Assembly: GCA_964595575.1 (NCBI GenBank)
Contig: CAZQRA010000010.1
Location: 1 to 64,000, forward strand
Length of the DNA stretch: 64,000 nucleotides
Direction of reading: 5' to 3'
From: PALSA-612 sp964595575
GTDB lineage: Bacteria > Actinomycetota > Thermoleophilia > Gaiellales > Gaiellaceae
The notes under the pieces were generated by a model. It saw only the letters and a list, made by a program, of their open reading frames with translations, did no database searches and was not told the DNA's origin. The translations under genes were made by a program, and so were the position numbers. Positions 34,726 through 43,573 of the stretch are shown in pieces; position 1 is the first letter of the stretch, and each line of letters opens with the position of its first letter.

Positions 34726-35754
34726 GTGAGGATCGCCGTGCTCCTCCCCCAGGTTCCCTTGGCTCGGGGCGGAGCGGAGATCTTCGCCGACACCCTGGTC
34801 GCCCAGCTCCGCGCCCGCGGCCACGAGGCAGACCTCGTCACCATCCCCTTCAAGTGGTATCCGGGCGAGCGGGTCCTCACCCAGGCCCTGCTTTGGAGGC
34901 TGGTCGACCTCACCGAGGCGGACGGTCGGCCGATCGAGCTCGTGGTCGCCACCAAGTTCCCCTCCTACTGCGTCCGCCATTCCCGCAAGGTGGTGTGGCT
35001 CCTCCACCAGTTTCGCCAGGCCTACGAGCTCGACCGGACGCCGCTCGGCCAGTTCTCGGAGTCGGCTCGCGACCGGGCTCTGCGCCGCCAGGTGCAGCGT
35101 CTCGACCGGATGTGCCTGGGCGAGGCTCGACGCGTCTTTGCCACCTCCCGGAACGTGGCCGAGCGTCTCCGGCGCTCCACCGGCCTTCAGGCCGAGGTCA
35201 TGCCCCATCCGCCCCAGCCCCTTCCCTACCGCTGCGAGGAGTACGGGGACTTCGTGCTCTCGGTCGGTCGCCTCGACCGAGCCAAGCGCGTCGATCTCTT
35301 GATCGAGGCTGTAGCCGCCCTTCCCGGGCTGCGGGCCGTCGTCTGCGGCGAGGGTCCAGATCGGGGACGCCTGGAGGAGCTGGCGCGGCGCCGGGGCCTG
35401 GACGGGCGGGTCACCTTCACCGGCCGGGTGGACGGGGAGGGGCTGGCCGCCCTCTACGCCCGCTGCCTGGCTGTCTACTACGCCCCCTTCGACGAGGACT
35501 TCGGCATGGTTCCCTACGAGGCCTTCCTGTCGGCCAAGCCGGTCGTGACCACGAAAGACGCCGGCGGCCCCTTGGAGGTGGTCGCCGACGGGCGCACGGG
35601 GCTCGTGTGCGAGCCCCGCCCGGAGGAGCTGGCCCGAGCCTGCTCCTGGCTGCGCGAGCACGTGGAGGAGGCGCGGGCTCTCGGGCAGGAAGGGCAGAGG
35701 ATCGCTCAGAGCCTGACCTGGGAGCGGGCGATCGACCGTCTGCTCGAGCCGTGA
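34726..35754 (+). CDS. GT4 family glycosyltransferase (ALG2-like group)
   Basis: A 342-residue protein: AVLLPQVPLARGGAEIFADT at the N terminus, WLLHQFRQAYEL, ATSRNVAERL, LSVGRLDRAKRVDLLIEAV and the variant EX7E motif EDFGMVPYE, followed by AFLSAKPVVTTKDAGGPLEVV. EDFGMVPYE with TTxDxGGPLE is typical of a mannosyl/rhamnosyltransferase subgroup related to ALG2. GTG at 34726 with an upstream GGGGAGG Shine-Dalgarno; this gene is not leaderless, in contrast to the operon's first gene. The next gene starts on the stop codon (GTGA). Confidence 0.84.
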   Translation: MRIAVLLPQVPLARGGAEIFADTLVAQLRARGHEADLVTIPFKWYPGERVLTQALLWRLVDLTEADGRPIELVVATKFPSYCVRHSRKVVWLLHQFRQAYELDRTPLGQFSESARDRALRRQVQRLDRMCLGEARRVFATSRNVAERLRRSTGLQAEVMPHPPQPLPYRCEEYGDFVLSVGRLDRAKRVDLLIEAVAALPGLRAVVCGEGPDRGRLEELARRRGLDGRVTFTGRVDGEGLAALYARCLAVYYAPFDEDFGMVPYEAFLSAKPVVTTKDAGGPLEVVADGRTGLVCEPRPEELARACSWLREHVEEARALGQEGQRIAQSLTWERAIDRLLEP

Positions 35755-36968
35755 GAGTCGCCTACTACTCCCCCCTTCCTCCCTCCCCCTCGGGGATCGC
35801 CGCCTACAGCGCCCTGCTCCTGCCCGCCCTGCGCCGGCGCGTCGACCTCGTGGTGGCCCGCCCCGGTCGCCTGCGGCGGGCCCCGAGGGCCGATCTCTGC
35901 CTCTACCACGTGGGGAACGATCCCGAGGCCCACGGCTGGATCGTGGCCGCGCTCCAGCGCCGCCCCGGCCTCGTCGTCCTCCACGAGCTGGCGATCCACC
36001 ACCTCGTCGCCGGCATCACCTTGGGCCGAGGGGACGCCGCCGGCTACCTGGACGCGATGGAGCGCTGCCACGGCCTGGTGGGTCGACTCCTCGCCCACGC
36101 CGTCCTCGACAACCGCATCCCGCCTCTGTGGGAGACCTGGCCCCACGAGTTCCCCTTGACAGGGGAGGTCCTCCGCTATGCCACCGGCCTCGTCGTCCAC
36201 TCCCGGTACGTCGAGGAAGGCGCCCGGCAAGCCGGCTACGGAGGACCCATCTGGCGCATCCCGCACCCCGCCTGGCCGTCGCCCGAGGCGGAGCCGGCCG
36301 AGATCGAGGGTAGCCCCCTCATCGGCTGCTTCGGACACCTCAACGAGACCAAGCGCCTGCCCCAGCTGTACGCAGCGTTCGAGCTTCTGCGGGCGCGGCG
36401 GCCCAGCGCCCGTCTGCTCGTGGTGGGGCCGGCGTCGGCCCGAGCGGCCGAGCCTCCCCCTCCTCCGGGGGCAGTCCGGGAAGGGTACGTGGAGGAGGCC
36501 CGGCTGTGGTCGCTCATGGCGGCGTGCGACGTCATCGTCAGCCTGCGGGCGCCTACCATGGGCGAGACCTCGGGCACGGTCATGCGCGCCCTCTCCTTGG
36601 GAAAGCCGCTCGTGGTGAGCGACCTGGGGTGGTTCTCGGAGCTTCCCAAGGAGGTTGCCGTCAAGGTGCCTGTGGACGAGCAGGAGGTGGAGAGGCTGGC
36701 TTCTGCGCTCGACCTCCTGGCGGCCGACGAGGCCCGGAGGGAGGCGATGGCGGCGGCCGCCCGGCGCCTGGCGGCGAGCGACCACGCGCTGGAGCGCGTA
36801 GCCGAGCTCTACGCCGCCGCCCTCGAGGAGGGAGCGGGAGGGTCGCTGGTGCGAGAGGCGGTGGTGCGGGAGCTCGCCCAGGCGGCGGCCGACACCGGGA
36901 TCGGTCCCGACGATCCCGAGGCTCGAGAGCTGGGCGAGCGCCTGCGCGAGGTCGGGCTTGGCGGTTGA
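35751..36968 (+). CDS. GT4-like glycosyltransferase with modified donor motif
   Basis: A 405-residue protein: VAYYSPLPPSPSGIAAYSALLL (the GT4 N-terminal loop), VVLHELAIHHLVAG, IGCFGHLNETKRLPQLY and MGETSGTVMRALSLGKPLVVSDLGWFSELP. The last segment stands in place of EX7E: the first Glu is kept but the second position is Ala. The same GETSG...RAL...VVSD pattern is known in a GT4 subgroup, so this is probably lineage-typical rather than inactivation. The last 45 residues are a charged helical tail with no counterpart in normal GT4s. The GTG overlaps the preceding stop by 4 bases. The frame running upstream to 34650 is a shadow of the previous gene. Confidence 0.75.
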   Translation: MRVAYYSPLPPSPSGIAAYSALLLPALRRRVDLVVARPGRLRRAPRADLCLYHVGNDPEAHGWIVAALQRRPGLVVLHELAIHHLVAGITLGRGDAAGYLDAMERCHGLVGRLLAHAVLDNRIPPLWETWPHEFPLTGEVLRYATGLVVHSRYVEEGARQAGYGGPIWRIPHPAWPSPEAEPAEIEGSPLIGCFGHLNETKRLPQLYAAFELLRARRPSARLLVVGPASARAAEPPPPPGAVREGYVEEARLWSLMAACDVIVSLRAPTMGETSGTVMRALSLGKPLVVSDLGWFSELPKEVAVKVPVDEQEVERLASALDLLAADEARREAMAAAARRLAASDHALERVAELYAAALEEGAGGSLVREAVVRELAQAAADTGIGPDDPEARELGERLREVGLGG

Positions 36969-39051
36969 GGCTGGGCTTCGGGTCCAGGGCCGGGGGCTGG
37001 CTCTGGCCCGAGCCGTTCCCGTCTGGGCCTGGCTGGCCCTGCTCGTGGTCGCCTCCGCCGCCGTCCGCTACCTCCTAGGCCGGGGCACCGTCGCCCCCTG
37101 GATCATGGTCGACGAGCTCATCTACTCCGAGCTGGCCAAGAGCTTCGCCGAGGGCGGTCGCTTCCTCGTCCGGGGCCAGGAGACAGGCGCCTACGGCTTC
37201 GTCTACCCCCTCCTCGTAAGCCCTGCCTGGGCGCTCTTCAGGGCGGCCCCCGACGCCTACGCGGCAGCCAAGGCCATCAACGCCCTCGTCATGTCCCTGG
37301 CGGCGGTGCCGGCGTTCCTGGTCGCCCGCCGGGTGCTGCCGCCGGCAGGGGCTCTGGCCGCCGCCGCCCTGGCCGTGTCGGTGCCTCCCATGCTCTACAC
37401 GAGCACGCTCATGACCGAGAACGCCTTCTACCCCGCGTTCCTCTTCGCCGCCTGGGCGATGGTGGCGTGGCTTCAGCGACCGAGCCTGCGGTCGACGGTG
37501 GGGTTGGCTTTCTTCTCGCTCCTTGCCTACCTAACCCGGGCGCAAGCGATCGCCATCGTGCCCGCCGTCCTCGTCGCCCCCTTCCTCGTGGCGGGGAGGA
37601 GGGCCCTCCGTCGCTACTGGCTCGCCTACAGCCTGGCCGCAGGGTCGGCCGTTCTCGTCCTCGCCGTGCAGGCCGCTCGGGGAGTCTCCCCGACGGGGAT
37701 CCTGGGAGCCTACGAGGTGGCGAGCCGAACGAGCTACGAGGCGGGGGAGGTGTCCAAGTGGCTCCTCTACCACTGGGCCGACCTGACCCTGGCCCTGGGC
37801 GTGCTCCCGGTGGCCGCCTTCGTGGCCTTGGCTCTCGGCTGGCGGCGACGCCATCCTGCCGAGCAGGCCTTCCTGGCCGCGACGGGGGCGCTTTCCTTCT
37901 GGCTCGTGCTCGAGGTGGCCACGTTCGCCTCCGTCCACTCCTTGAGGGTGGAGGAGCGGAGTATGTTCTACGTCGCCCCCTTGTTCCTGGTGGCTCTCCT
38001 CGTCTGGGCGAGAGACGGGAGGCGGGGGCCGCTTCCTGCGGCCGTCCTCGCTGCCGCCGGCGCCGCCTCCCTCCCCGGCTTCCTCCCCTACCGCGAGCTG
38101 ATCGGGCTTCCCGCCGTGTCCGACACCCCCTCGCTCCTTCCCCTGTGGTCGCTGGCCGACGCCGGGCTGGGCCTCGACAACGTCCGCCTCCTCGTCGTTC
38201 TCTCCTCCCTGGCGGCGGGGACGCTGTTCGTGGCCCTGCCGGTACGCTACCGCCTCTTCCTCCCCCTCCTCGTTCTCGCCTACTTCGCCGCCTCCCAAAA
38301 GCCGATCGCGGGCAAGTGGCGGCAGGCCTCCATCCTCAACCTCTACGCCGGCATTGCCAATCCCCACCCCGACTGGATCGACCGGCGGATAGGGAGAGAC
38401 AGCGAGGCGGCGGTCATCTGGTCGGGGAATACCGACCGCTACTCGATCTGGCAGAACGAGCTCTTCAACCGCAGCCTACGCCGCTTCTACTACACCGGCC
38501 TTCCCCTGCCCGGCGACCTCCCTGAGATCCCGCTTCGGGTCGACCGCCGCACCGGCCTCATGCGCGGCCTCGACGGAAGGACGGTGAGGGAGGACTACGT
38601 ACTCACCGACGGTAGCGTGGCCCTCGAGGGAAGGGTCATCGCCCACGACGCCAGGAAGGGCATGCTCCTCTACCGGGTGCGGGGCCCGCTTCGCCAGCTC
38701 GCCCAAGTGGAAGGGCTCTATCCCCAGGACACCTGGTCGGGCGCCGCGGTCACCTACACCCGGCTCTCGTGTCGGGGAGGGCGGCTGACGGTGGAGCTGC
38801 AGAGCGACCCGGCTCTCTTCGCTCGGCCGAATACGGTGGTCGCTACCGTGTCCGGGAGGGAGGTAGCGCGGGTGTCGGTCGGCCCTCGCGAGACGCGTAC
38901 CGTGTCCGTTCCTCTCCGTCCTCGGAGAGGGCTGTGTCGAGTTCGGTTCGCGGTGGCGCGGACGCTCGTCCCCCAGGTGGTGACAGGGGGCGTCAACCCC
39001 GACCCCCGCAAGCTCGGGATCCACTTCAACCGCTTCACCTACAGCCCGTAG
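36958..39051 (+). CDS. Membrane glycosyltransferase (GT39/GT-C-like) with C-terminal beta-rich domain
   Basis: A 697-residue protein with about eleven helices. The first extracytoplasmic loop holds WIMVDELIYSELAKSF with the Asp-Glu pair used by GT-C enzymes. After the membrane part (to about 450) a large soluble region follows. Its last 100 residues contain YRVRGPLRQLAQVEGLYPQD and WSGAAVTYTRLSC, and a Thr/Val/Arg-rich beta sandwich. The same layout and motif recur in the minus-strand protein at 43536-45737, so the two are paralogues. It would move a lipid-linked sugar to the glycan outside the membrane. The start TTG at 36958 lies 11 bases inside the previous gene; an internal start is possible. 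It ends with a 1-base overlap with the next GT4. Confidence 0.72.
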   Translation: MAVEAGLRVQGRGLALARAVPVWAWLALLVVASAAVRYLLGRGTVAPWIMVDELIYSELAKSFAEGGRFLVRGQETGAYGFVYPLLVSPAWALFRAAPDAYAAAKAINALVMSLAAVPAFLVARRVLPPAGALAAAALAVSVPPMLYTSTLMTENAFYPAFLFAAWAMVAWLQRPSLRSTVGLAFFSLLAYLTRAQAIAIVPAVLVAPFLVAGRRALRRYWLAYSLAAGSAVLVLAVQAARGVSPTGILGAYEVASRTSYEAGEVSKWLLYHWADLTLALGVLPVAAFVALALGWRRRHPAEQAFLAATGALSFWLVLEVATFASVHSLRVEERSMFYVAPLFLVALLVWARDGRRGPLPAAVLAAAGAASLPGFLPYRELIGLPAVSDTPSLLPLWSLADAGLGLDNVRLLVVLSSLAAGTLFVALPVRYRLFLPLLVLAYFAASQKPIAGKWRQASILNLYAGIANPHPDWIDRRIGRDSEAAVIWSGNTDRYSIWQNELFNRSLRRFYYTGLPLPGDLPEIPLRVDRRTGLMRGLDGRTVREDYVLTDGSVALEGRVIAHDARKGMLLYRVRGPLRQLAQVEGLYPQDTWSGAAVTYTRLSCRGGRLTVELQSDPALFARPNTVVATVSGREVARVSVGPRETRTVSVPLRPRRGLCRVRFAVARTLVPQVVTGGVNPDPRKLGIHFNRFTYSP

Positions 39052-40127
39052 TGCGAATCGCGGTCGACGTCTCTCCCCTCTCCCACCCTCGCTCTGGGAT
39101 CGGCACCTACCTCCGCGGCTCCCTGGCCGGGCTCGTGGAGGCGGCGGCAGGACGGCACCAGGTGGTCGCCTTCGCCCCCACCAGCCCCCAGGGGCTTCGG
39201 GCCATCCCCGAGGCTCTGGCCGGGATCCCGGTCGAGCTTCGGCTCCGCTTTCTCCCCTTCGCCCACGCCTGGCGCCAGGCCTGGAGCAGGATCGGCTATC
39301 CCCCAATCGAGCGCTTCCTCGGCCCCATCGACGTCCTCCACTTCTCCGACTGGATGTACCCGCCCCAGAGGGCGGGGGTGCGGGCGACGACGGTTCACGA
39401 CCTGGTGCCGATCCGCTTTCCCCAGTGGGTGCAGGGGCGCACCCGGCGCATGCACACGGCCAAGTACCGCAACGCCGCCCGCACCTGCCACCTGATCTTC
39501 GTCAACTCGGAGTTCACCAAGCGCGAGGTGGTGGAGCTTCTGGGGGTGCCCGAGGAGCGGGTGCGGGTCGCCCTCCCCGGCGTGGACGAGCGGTTCAGGC
39601 CGGACGGGGAGCGGGCCTCGCTGGGAAAGCCCTACCTCCTCAGCGTCTCCACCCTGGAGCCGAGGAAGAACCTGGGAGCCCTGGTCGAGGCCTACCGGCT
39701 GCTCGGGCGGGACGACCTCCTGCTGGCGGTGGCTGGGCAGCCGGGGTGGGGGGAGCAGCCCGCGCTCGACCATCCCGGGATCGTGCGCCTGGGGTACGTG
39801 GACGACGAGGAGCTGGCCCGCCTGTACCGGGGGGCGGCGGTGTTCGTGTACCCCTCCCGGTTCGAGGGCTTCGGCCTGCCCGTGCTCGAGGCCATGGCCT
39901 GCGGCGTCCCCGTCGTGTGCTCCAGCCACCCTTCCCTGAACGAGGCCTGCGGCCGGGCGGCCGTGCGGGCAGACCCCCAGCGTCCCCAGGAGCTCGCGTC
40001 CGCGATCGAGCGGGCGCTGAGGGAGCGGGAGGCCCTGGTCGGGCGCGGCTTCGAGCACGCCGCCCGCTTCTCCTGGCTCGAGACGGGGAGGGCTCTTCTC
40101 CGCGGCTACGAGGAGGCGCTCGCGTGA
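39051..40127 (+). CDS. GT4 family glycosyltransferase, first of three tandem
   Basis: A 358-residue protein: VDVSPLSHPRSGIGTYLRGSL, TTVHDLVPIRFP, VNSEFTKREVVELLGV, VSTLEPRKNLGALVEAYRLL and the EX7E motif EGFGLPVLE. This is the mannosyltransferase-like (WbdB/WcaC-type) GT4 pattern. The next two genes encode clear relatives, and a 54-base stretch around the EX7E codons (39852-39905) is identical to 41914-41967 in the third. The GTG at 39051 uses the last base of the previous stop. The longer frame to 38769 is a shadow. Confidence 0.85.
   Translation: MRIAVDVSPLSHPRSGIGTYLRGSLAGLVEAAAGRHQVVAFAPTSPQGLRAIPEALAGIPVELRLRFLPFAHAWRQAWSRIGYPPIERFLGPIDVLHFSDWMYPPQRAGVRATTVHDLVPIRFPQWVQGRTRRMHTAKYRNAARTCHLIFVNSEFTKREVVELLGVPEERVRVALPGVDERFRPDGERASLGKPYLLSVSTLEPRKNLGALVEAYRLLGRDDLLLAVAGQPGWGEQPALDHPGIVRLGYVDDEELARLYRGAAVFVYPSRFEGFGLPVLEAMACGVPVVCSSHPSLNEACGRAAVRADPQRPQELASAIERALREREALVGRGFEHAARFSWLETGRALLRGYEEALA
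39852..39905 (+). repeat. 54-base exact direct repeat, copy 1 (in GT4 gene 1)
   Basis: Identical to 41914-41967; covers the codons for PSRFEGFGLPVLEAMACG. Confidence 0.9.
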
Positions 40128-41152
40128 GCGGGAGGCGAGCTTCGCGAGCGGCGCTGCGAGTAGGGCTGGACACCTCGCCCCTCGAGCAGACCCGGGCCGG
40201 CACCGCCCGCCACGTCGCACGGCTTCTCCAGCTGTCCCCGGAAGAGGGGGTCGAGGTGGTGCCCGTCTGCTTCCCAGGGCGCCGGCGGACGGCCACCGTG
40301 TGCCGAGACGCCCTCTGGTACCCCCTCGTCCTGCCTCGCAGGGCAGGCCGCCTGGGCATCGACCTTCTCCACTGCCCCACCTTCCGGGGGCCGCTTGCCC
40401 CCCCGCCGGTGCCGCTGGTGGTGACCGTCCACGACCTCGCCGTCCTGCGCCACCCGGAGACGTTCAACCTCTGGACGCGGCGCTACAGCCGCTACTGCGT
40501 GCCTCGGGTGGTGCGGGCAGCGAGCCTCGTCATCGCCGTGTCCGAGTTCACCAAGGGCGAGGTGGTAGAGCTCCTCGGTCTCCCCGAGGAGAAGGTGCGC
40601 GTGATCCCGAACGGCGTGGGGGAGCCCTTCGCTCCCCACGGCCCCGCCGAGACCGGAGAGTACGTCCTGGCGGTGGGCACGCTGGAGCCGCGCAAGAACC
40701 TGTCCCGGCTGGCGGAAGCGACCCGGCGGCTGGGGGTGGAGCTACGCGTCGTCGGCGCTCGCGGCTGGGGCCGGGTGGACGCGGGCGGCCCCGGCGTCCG
40801 CCTCTTGGGCGAGGTGCCCGACCGCCGCCTGGCCGAGCTCTACCGGGGCGCCCTCTGCCTCGCCTACCCCTCCCTGTACGAGGGGTTCGGGCTGCCCGTC
40901 TTGGAGGCGATGGCCTGCGGAACGCCGGTCGTCACCGGCGCCGGCGGGGCCCCGGCGGAGGTGGCGGGAGGAGCGGCGGTGCTCGTCGATCCCCTCGACC
41001 CAGCCTCGATCGCGAGCGGGATCGAGGCGGCGATCGGCCGCCGGGAGGAGCTTCGTCGGCTGGGCATAGAGCGGGCCAAGCGCTTCTCCTGGGAGGAGAT
41101 GGCCAGGAGGACGGTGGAGGTCTACCGGGAGGCGATGGCATGGGCCGGGTAG
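40124..41152 (+). CDS. GT4 family glycosyltransferase, second of three tandem
   Basis: A 342-residue protein: LRVGLDTSPLEQTRAGTARHV, VTVHDLAVLRHPETF, VSEFTKGEVVELLGLPEEKV, AVGTLEPRKNLSRLAEATRR and the EX7E motif EGFGLPVLE. It is similar over its length to both flanking GT4s but has diverged at the DNA level around the donor motif, where the other two are identical. GTGA overlap with the previous gene; the third gene begins 13 bases before its stop. Donor unknown. Confidence 0.85.
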   Translation: MSGRRASRAALRVGLDTSPLEQTRAGTARHVARLLQLSPEEGVEVVPVCFPGRRRTATVCRDALWYPLVLPRRAGRLGIDLLHCPTFRGPLAPPPVPLVVTVHDLAVLRHPETFNLWTRRYSRYCVPRVVRAASLVIAVSEFTKGEVVELLGLPEEKVRVIPNGVGEPFAPHGPAETGEYVLAVGTLEPRKNLSRLAEATRRLGVELRVVGARGWGRVDAGGPGVRLLGEVPDRRLAELYRGALCLAYPSLYEGFGLPVLEAMACGTPVVTGAGGAPAEVAGGAAVLVDPLDPASIASGIEAAIGRREELRRLGIERAKRFSWEEMARRTVEVYREAMAWAG

Positions 41153-42186
41153 CGTTGGGCGACAGCCGTCCCCTGGTCGTGGTCGATGCCGACGTCCTGG
41201 GGCGGAGGCGGACGGGGGACGAGACGTACGTGGAGAACCTCCTGCGGGCTCTTGCCTCCCTGGTCGAGGGGGAGCTGCGGTTGGCCGCCCTCACCCGTCG
41301 GCCCGAGCTCGTCCCCGACGGCGTCCGCCCGGTGGTGGTGCCGACGCGCCTCCAGGAGGCGCGCATGGCGGTATCGGTGCCACGGGCGCTCGCCCGCCTA
41401 GCGCCCAGCCTCGTCCACTTCCAGCACGCGCTGCCTTTGGTGTGCCCGTGGCCGGCGGTGGTCACCATCCACGACCTCTCCTTCGTCCGGGAGCCGCAGC
41501 TCATGCGACCCTGGGACCGGCTCCTCTTCCGCCTGGCCGTGCCCCGCGCCCTGCGGCGGGCGGCCCACGTGCTGGCCGTGTCGGAGCGCACGAAGGGCGA
41601 CCTGGTCGAGGTGTACGGGATCGCTCCTGACCGCGTCACGGTGACCCCGAACGGGGTCGATCCGGTCTTCTCGCCTGCGCCCCAGGCGGGAGGAGGCCGC
41701 TACCTCCTGCTCGTAGGCTCGGTGGAGAGGAGAAAGAACCCTCGTGCCGCCTTGGAGGCAGCGGCCCAGGTGGGCCTTCCTCTGGTCGTGGCGGGGCCGA
41801 TCCGCGACCGGGCCTTGGCGCGCGAGCTCGTCCGGCGAGGAGCCGACCTGCGGGGCTACGTGGAGAAGAGGGAGCTGGTGGAGCTCTACCGGGGGGCGGC
41901 CTGCCTCCTCTTTCCCTCCCGGTTCGAGGGCTTCGGCCTGCCCGTGCTCGAGGCCATGGCCTGCGGCACCCCGGTCGTGGCCGCGCCCGATCCTGCCTTG
42001 CGGGAAGTGGCAGGCGAGGCGGCCGTCCTGGTGGAGCCGGAGCGCATGGCCGAAGGCGTGCGGCGCGCCCTTCGCGAGCGCGACCGCCTGGTGGCGAGCG
42101 GCCTCGAGCGGGCCCGGGGCTTCACGTGGGAGGAGACCGCTCGCCGCACGCTCGCCGTCTACCGACGCGTGCTGGCCCGGCCATGA
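41140..42186 (+). CDS. GT4 family glycosyltransferase, third of three tandem
   Basis: A 348-residue protein: VVDADVLGRRRTGDETYVENLL, VTIHDLSFVREPQLM, VSERTKGDLVEVYGI, LLVGSVERRKNPRAALEAA and the EX7E motif EGFGLPVLE. The ATG at 41140 is chosen because it precedes the N-terminal strand by about 10 residues; the frame extends upstream as a shadow of the previous gene. The GT2 gene begins on its stop codon (ATGA). The 54-base identity with the first paralogue suggests recent gene conversion or strong constraint. Confidence 0.84.
   Translation: MGRVALGDSRPLVVVDADVLGRRRTGDETYVENLLRALASLVEGELRLAALTRRPELVPDGVRPVVVPTRLQEARMAVSVPRALARLAPSLVHFQHALPLVCPWPAVVTIHDLSFVREPQLMRPWDRLLFRLAVPRALRRAAHVLAVSERTKGDLVEVYGIAPDRVTVTPNGVDPVFSPAPQAGGGRYLLLVGSVERRKNPRAALEAAAQVGLPLVVAGPIRDRALARELVRRGADLRGYVEKRELVELYRGAACLLFPSRFEGFGLPVLEAMACGTPVVAAPDPALREVAGEAAVLVEPERMAEGVRRALRERDRLVASGLERARGFTWEETARRTLAVYRRVLARP
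41914..41967 (+). repeat. 54-base exact direct repeat, copy 2 (in GT4 gene 3)
   Basis: Identical to 39852-39905. The middle paralogue (40124-41152) differs at many third-codon positions in the same region. Confidence 0.9.
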
Positions 42187-42944
42187 AGGTGTCGGCGGTC
42201 GTCGTCTCCCACCGCCATCGGGCAGAGCTCTCTCGCTCGCTGCCCGCGCTCCTCCCCCAGGTGGACGAGGTGGTGGTAGTGGCCAACGTCCCCGGGAGCG
42301 CTCCCGAGGCAGGCCTCCCGGTGCGCGTGATCGAGAACGCCCGTCCCCGCGGCTTCGCCGCCAACGTCAACACCGGTATCGCCGCCACCAGCGGGGAGCT
42401 CGTCCTCGTGGCCAACCCCGACGCCGTGCCCGAGCCGGGGGCGGTGGCGGTCTTGGCCTCGTTCATGGAGCAGCACCCCCGCTGCGGGGTGGCCGGGCCC
42501 ATGCTCCTCGATCCCGACGGCTCCTGGCAGCCATCCCGGCGGCGGTTTCCCACGGTGCTGGGCACGCTCGTTCGCCGCACGCCCCTGCGCCTGCTCTTTC
42601 CCCCGCTCCGCCGCCAGCGCCACCACTACCTGCTCGACGAGCGGCCGACAGAGCCCGTGCCTGCCGACTGGATGCTGGGAGGGTTTCTCATGCTCCGCCG
42701 GACGATGCTGGAGGAGCTGGGGGGCCTCGACGAGGGCTTTCCCTTGTACGGGGAGGACATCGACCTCTGCTACCGGGCGGCCAAGGCCGGCTGGGAGCGC
42801 TGGTACGTTCCCCAGGCGGTCGTGCGTCACCGCTGGGATCGGGTCACCGACCGTCGCTTCCTCTCCCGGCGCACGGTCTGGCACTGGCGGGGCATCCTCC
42901 GGTTCGTGCGCAAGCACCCCGAGCGACTGCGGGCGCTGCGGTGA
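42183..42944 (+). CDS. GT2 glycosyltransferase (rhamnosyltransferase-like)
   Basis: A 253-residue GT-A protein: SAVVVSHRHRAELSRSLPAL, RPRGFAANVNTGIAATSGE, VANPDAVPEPG (the Asp-x-Asp-like NPDA element of this subgroup) and LGGLDEGFPLYGEDIDLCYRAAKAGW near 178-203, with the catalytic-base region GEDIDL. NPDA plus ED-DLCYR is typical of GT2 rhamnosyl- or galactofuranosyltransferases. The ATG at 42183 overlaps the GT4 stop by 4 bases. The methyltransferase gene begins on its stop (GTGA). Confidence 0.84.
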   Translation: MKVSAVVVSHRHRAELSRSLPALLPQVDEVVVVANVPGSAPEAGLPVRVIENARPRGFAANVNTGIAATSGELVLVANPDAVPEPGAVAVLASFMEQHPRCGVAGPMLLDPDGSWQPSRRRFPTVLGTLVRRTPLRLLFPPLRRQRHHYLLDERPTEPVPADWMLGGFLMLRRTMLEELGGLDEGFPLYGEDIDLCYRAAKAGWERWYVPQAVVRHRWDRVTDRRFLSRRTVWHWRGILRFVRKHPERLRALR

Positions 42945-43573
42945 GCACCCACGCCAAGTACGACGCGCTCGCCCGGGGCTGGAGCGAGCGGGCCTACGCC
43001 GACCCCCGCGGCTACCTCGCCCGCCGGGCGGCTCTGGTGGTGTCGCTGGGCCCCCCGCTCGAGCCGGGAGACACGGTGCTCGACCTCGCCTGCGGCGACG
43101 GTGGGCTGGGCGAGGTACTCCTGGAGAGAGGCCTGCGCTACGTGGGAGTGGATCTCTCCCCGGCCATGGTGGAGGCAGCCCGAGAGCGGCTGGGAGGGAG
43201 AGCCGAGATCGTCCACGCCGACCTCAACGACTTCTCGCCTGCCGGCAGGGTGGCGGCGACCACCGTGTTCCGGGCCATCTACTACGCCCGCGACCGGCGC
43301 GCCTTCCTCGCCCGGGTGGCCGGCTTCACCGAGAAGAAGCTCGTGTTCGACCTCGACCCCAGGCGTTACCGGCTGGCCGAGATCCGGGACGACCTGGCTT
43401 GGGCCGGCCTCGAGCGGCTCGACCTCCACCCCTTCTTCCAGCCCCAGCGACACGCGCTCCCTCCCCCGCTCTCCATCCTCGTGCGCGCCCTGGAGCGAAG
43501 CGGGCCGCTTGCCTCGCTCCTCCTTCGCCTCCGCTTCAGCTACGTGTGCGCGGCCTCTCGGTCACGAACCTGA
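42941..43573 (+). CDS. Class I SAM-dependent methyltransferase
   Basis: A 210-residue protein with VLDLACGDGGLGEVLLERG (motif I, about 46-64), YVGVDLSPAMVEAAR and ADLNDFSPAGRVAATTVFRAI. This is a small Methyltransf_25-type enzyme that probably caps or decorates the repeat unit. GTG at 42941 overlaps the GT2 stop by 4 bases. It ends the plus-strand block, and its last 38 bases overlap the convergent membrane GT gene, so the two mRNAs are complementary at their 3' ends. Confidence 0.78.
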   Translation: MSTHAKYDALARGWSERAYADPRGYLARRAALVVSLGPPLEPGDTVLDLACGDGGLGEVLLERGLRYVGVDLSPAMVEAARERLGGRAEIVHADLNDFSPAGRVAATTVFRAIYYARDRRAFLARVAGFTEKKLVFDLDPRRYRLAEIRDDLAWAGLERLDLHPFFQPQRHALPPPLSILVRALERSGPLASLLLRLRFSYVCAASRSRT

